8,039 nt of DNA. Origin: Candidatus Njordarchaeota archaeon. Its GTDB lineage: Archaea > Asgardarchaeota > Njordarchaeia > Njordarchaeales > Njordarchaeaceae. Every line of letters begins with the position of its first letter. Positions within the stretch are counted from its first letter, which is position 1. Below are positions 7,028-8,039 of the stretch, in pieces. The notes under the pieces were generated by a model. It made no database searches. It worked only from the letters and a program-made list of their open reading frames with translations, and was not told the DNA's origin. Where the stretch lies: positions 1-8,039 of the forward strand of contig JAHQWF010000013.1 in the NCBI GenBank assembly GCA_029856055.1. The letters are read 5' to 3'. The translations under genes were made by a program, and so were the position numbers.

Positions 7028-8039
7028 CTATATTAAAAGTTTTAGATATTTTCCTATAATTTTCTCAGCTATCTCTTTCTCCTCATCAGATAACAAGGAA
7101 TCACCTGGGTAATTTATTATCTGCTCGTACTCATTAGTTATATTCTTCAAGATATTGTGTAACACAACATTGCTTATATTAGAAATGAAGACACCTGTAA
7201 CGAAGTAACTTATGTATAAGATAATTTTAAAACGAGAAAATTCAAAAAAGCGCAATAAACCCGATGCTTCCTTTCCACGTGGTTGATCCATCGTCAAAAG
7301 GGAAAACATTATTGATTTAGCCACCCCTAAAGCTCGCTCGTACTCCACGTTTAAGCACTTTTCGTAGATAGATATACCATTGTAAGTTAATAAAGCTAGC
7401 CCGTATAGATCTACGGGGAGTAAATGGAGATATTGGGGGTTATCTATGTACATGTATACAATTATAAAGAACATCAAGCTTGCATTTAAGGCTTCTAGGT
7501 AAGGTAATGAAATCTGAATAAACTCATTCCATGTTCCCACGATAAATAATCCCGGAAATAATAGAACAAAGCTATATAGCATAAAAAGCTTGATGGCTGC
7601 CTTTCTTCTCCAACTATATTTTGGCATTGTTTTTAGCAAAATTACCAATTCTAGCCAAACCATTAAAATTAATAATACAGAAATCGTCATTGAACCGGGA
7701 TATAAGTGTGCTTTTCGAATCAATAAGCTATCTACTTTAATTATCTCGAAGGGACGTACGATTAAAGCAAGTACCTTGAGCGTTGTTAATACGGATAAAA
7801 CAGTAATTAGCGCTCTAGATGCCTTATCTCTTCTTAATAAATTTAGAAAAATAGCTTCTAAATCAAGAATAAAAACAACTAAAATCAAACCCAAACCATA
7901 AAGTAAAAGTGCAAAAAACACGTTTTTAACAAATAAAGCAAAACAATTAGCCATAATAGATATTATTCCGGAAATTATTTGTATTAGTTTTAATTTAAGA
8001 GTAAATAAGTTATATCTCCTATAAGCGTCCCATATAAGT
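7028..8039 (-). CDS. Polytopic membrane protein with C-terminal longin/roadblock-like domain (5' end probably outside window)
   Basis: The frame ends at TAG 7030-7028. The first in-window ATG is at 7954 (308 residues), but it has no good Shine-Dalgarno site and the same frame stays open to 8038, adding about 28 coding-like residues (AYRRYNLFTLKLKLIQIISG and on) without a usable start. The true start is therefore probably beyond the right edge. Counting from the ATG, hydrophobic segments lie at about 3-30, 46-66, 87-108, 119-140 and 155-170, and the upstream extension would lengthen or add one. Residues about 180-282 form a soluble domain read as strand-strand-helix-strand-strand-helix, like longin or roadblock folds, followed by an acidic/basic helical tail (DEEKEIAEKIIGKYLK). 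The layout, a membrane bundle followed by a small cytoplasmic sensor-like domain, suggests a receptor or regulator. No kinase, cyclase or nuclease motif is visible. No named family is recognised. Confidence 0.85.
   Translation of the reverse strand, partial: LIWDAYRRYNLFTLKLKLIQIISGIISIMANCFALFVKNVFFALLLYGLGLILVVFILDLEAIFLNLLRRDKASRALITVLSVLTTLKVLALIVRPFEIIKVDSLLIRKAHLYPGSMTISVLLILMVWLELVILLKTMPKYSWRRKAAIKLFMLYSFVLLFPGLFIVGTWNEFIQISLPYLEALNASLMFFIIVYMYIDNPQYLHLLPVDLYGLALLTYNGISIYEKCLNVEYERALGVAKSIMFSLLTMDQPRGKEASGLLRFFEFSRFKIILYISYFVTGVFISNISNVVLHNILKNITNEYEQIINYPGDSLLSDEEKEIAEKIIGKYLKLLI
7109..7417 (-). other. Longin/roadblock-like (profilin-like fold) C-terminal domain, predicted
   Basis: Residues about 180-282 counted from ATG 7954. 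DLYGLALLTYNGISIYEKCLN reads as a hairpin of two strands with a YNG turn, as in longin and PAS-like starts; ERALGVAKSIMFSLLTM is an amphipathic helix; LRFFEFSRFKIILYISYFVT and GVFISNIS are two or three further strands; VVLHNILKNITNEYEQII is the last helix. The order matches the longin/roadblock superfold better than PAS, which has more short helices in the middle. It is inferred by eye from residue patterns, so the assignment is tentative. Confidence 0.45.

Noticed and set aside
7590..7901. Plus-strand open frame of 103 codons
   Set aside because: It lies opposite the membrane segments of the right-hand gene; the Lys/Ile/Thr-rich product is what antisense of an AT-rich membrane gene yields.

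Overview
The window looks archaeal, most likely from an AT-rich hyperthermophilic Thermoproteota (Crenarchaeota) lineage. This rests on purine-rich Shine-Dalgarno motifs (GAGGTGA, GGAGAT) placed before TTG and GTG starts, very heavy use of ATA for Ile, Arg written almost only as AGA/AGG, abundant Asn-X-Ser/Thr sequons in the secreted protein, and a domain layout familiar from archaeal surface proteases. The species cannot be fixed from the sequence alone. All genes lie on the minus strand, so the window is best read right to left.

Right end (7028-8039): a polytopic membrane protein with at least five membrane segments and a soluble C-terminal domain whose strand/helix order resembles the longin/roadblock (profilin-like) fold. 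Its reading frame stays open to the right edge, so the first in-window ATG (7954) is probably not the true start. Middle (6095-6967): a 290-residue membrane protein of unknown family, GTG start, with an internally repeated GGI..L.SGI.D membrane motif. Left three quarters (1-6078): one uninterrupted reading frame of at least 2026 codons running off the left edge. It has no stop in the window.

The giant protein has, in order: a signal peptide; a C25-type propeptide; a gingipain-like (peptidase family C25) catalytic domain with His470 and Cys506 intact and an Asp-rich, probably calcium-binding insertion; about 1,190 residues of degenerate rungs that look like a right-handed parallel beta-helix; a short beta-rich domain; an Ig-like/carboxypeptidase-regulatory-like domain; and two membrane segments at the left edge. 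The inferred product is a cell-surface cysteine protease held at the membrane by its C-terminus, with a long glycosylated stalk or adhesive fibre.

The three genes are co-oriented, with gaps of 60 and 16 bases, so they may form one transcription unit: a membrane receptor-like protein, a small membrane protein and a giant exported protease. Their functional link is a hypothesis. No RNA genes, CRISPR arrays, insertion sequences or convincing terminators were seen.
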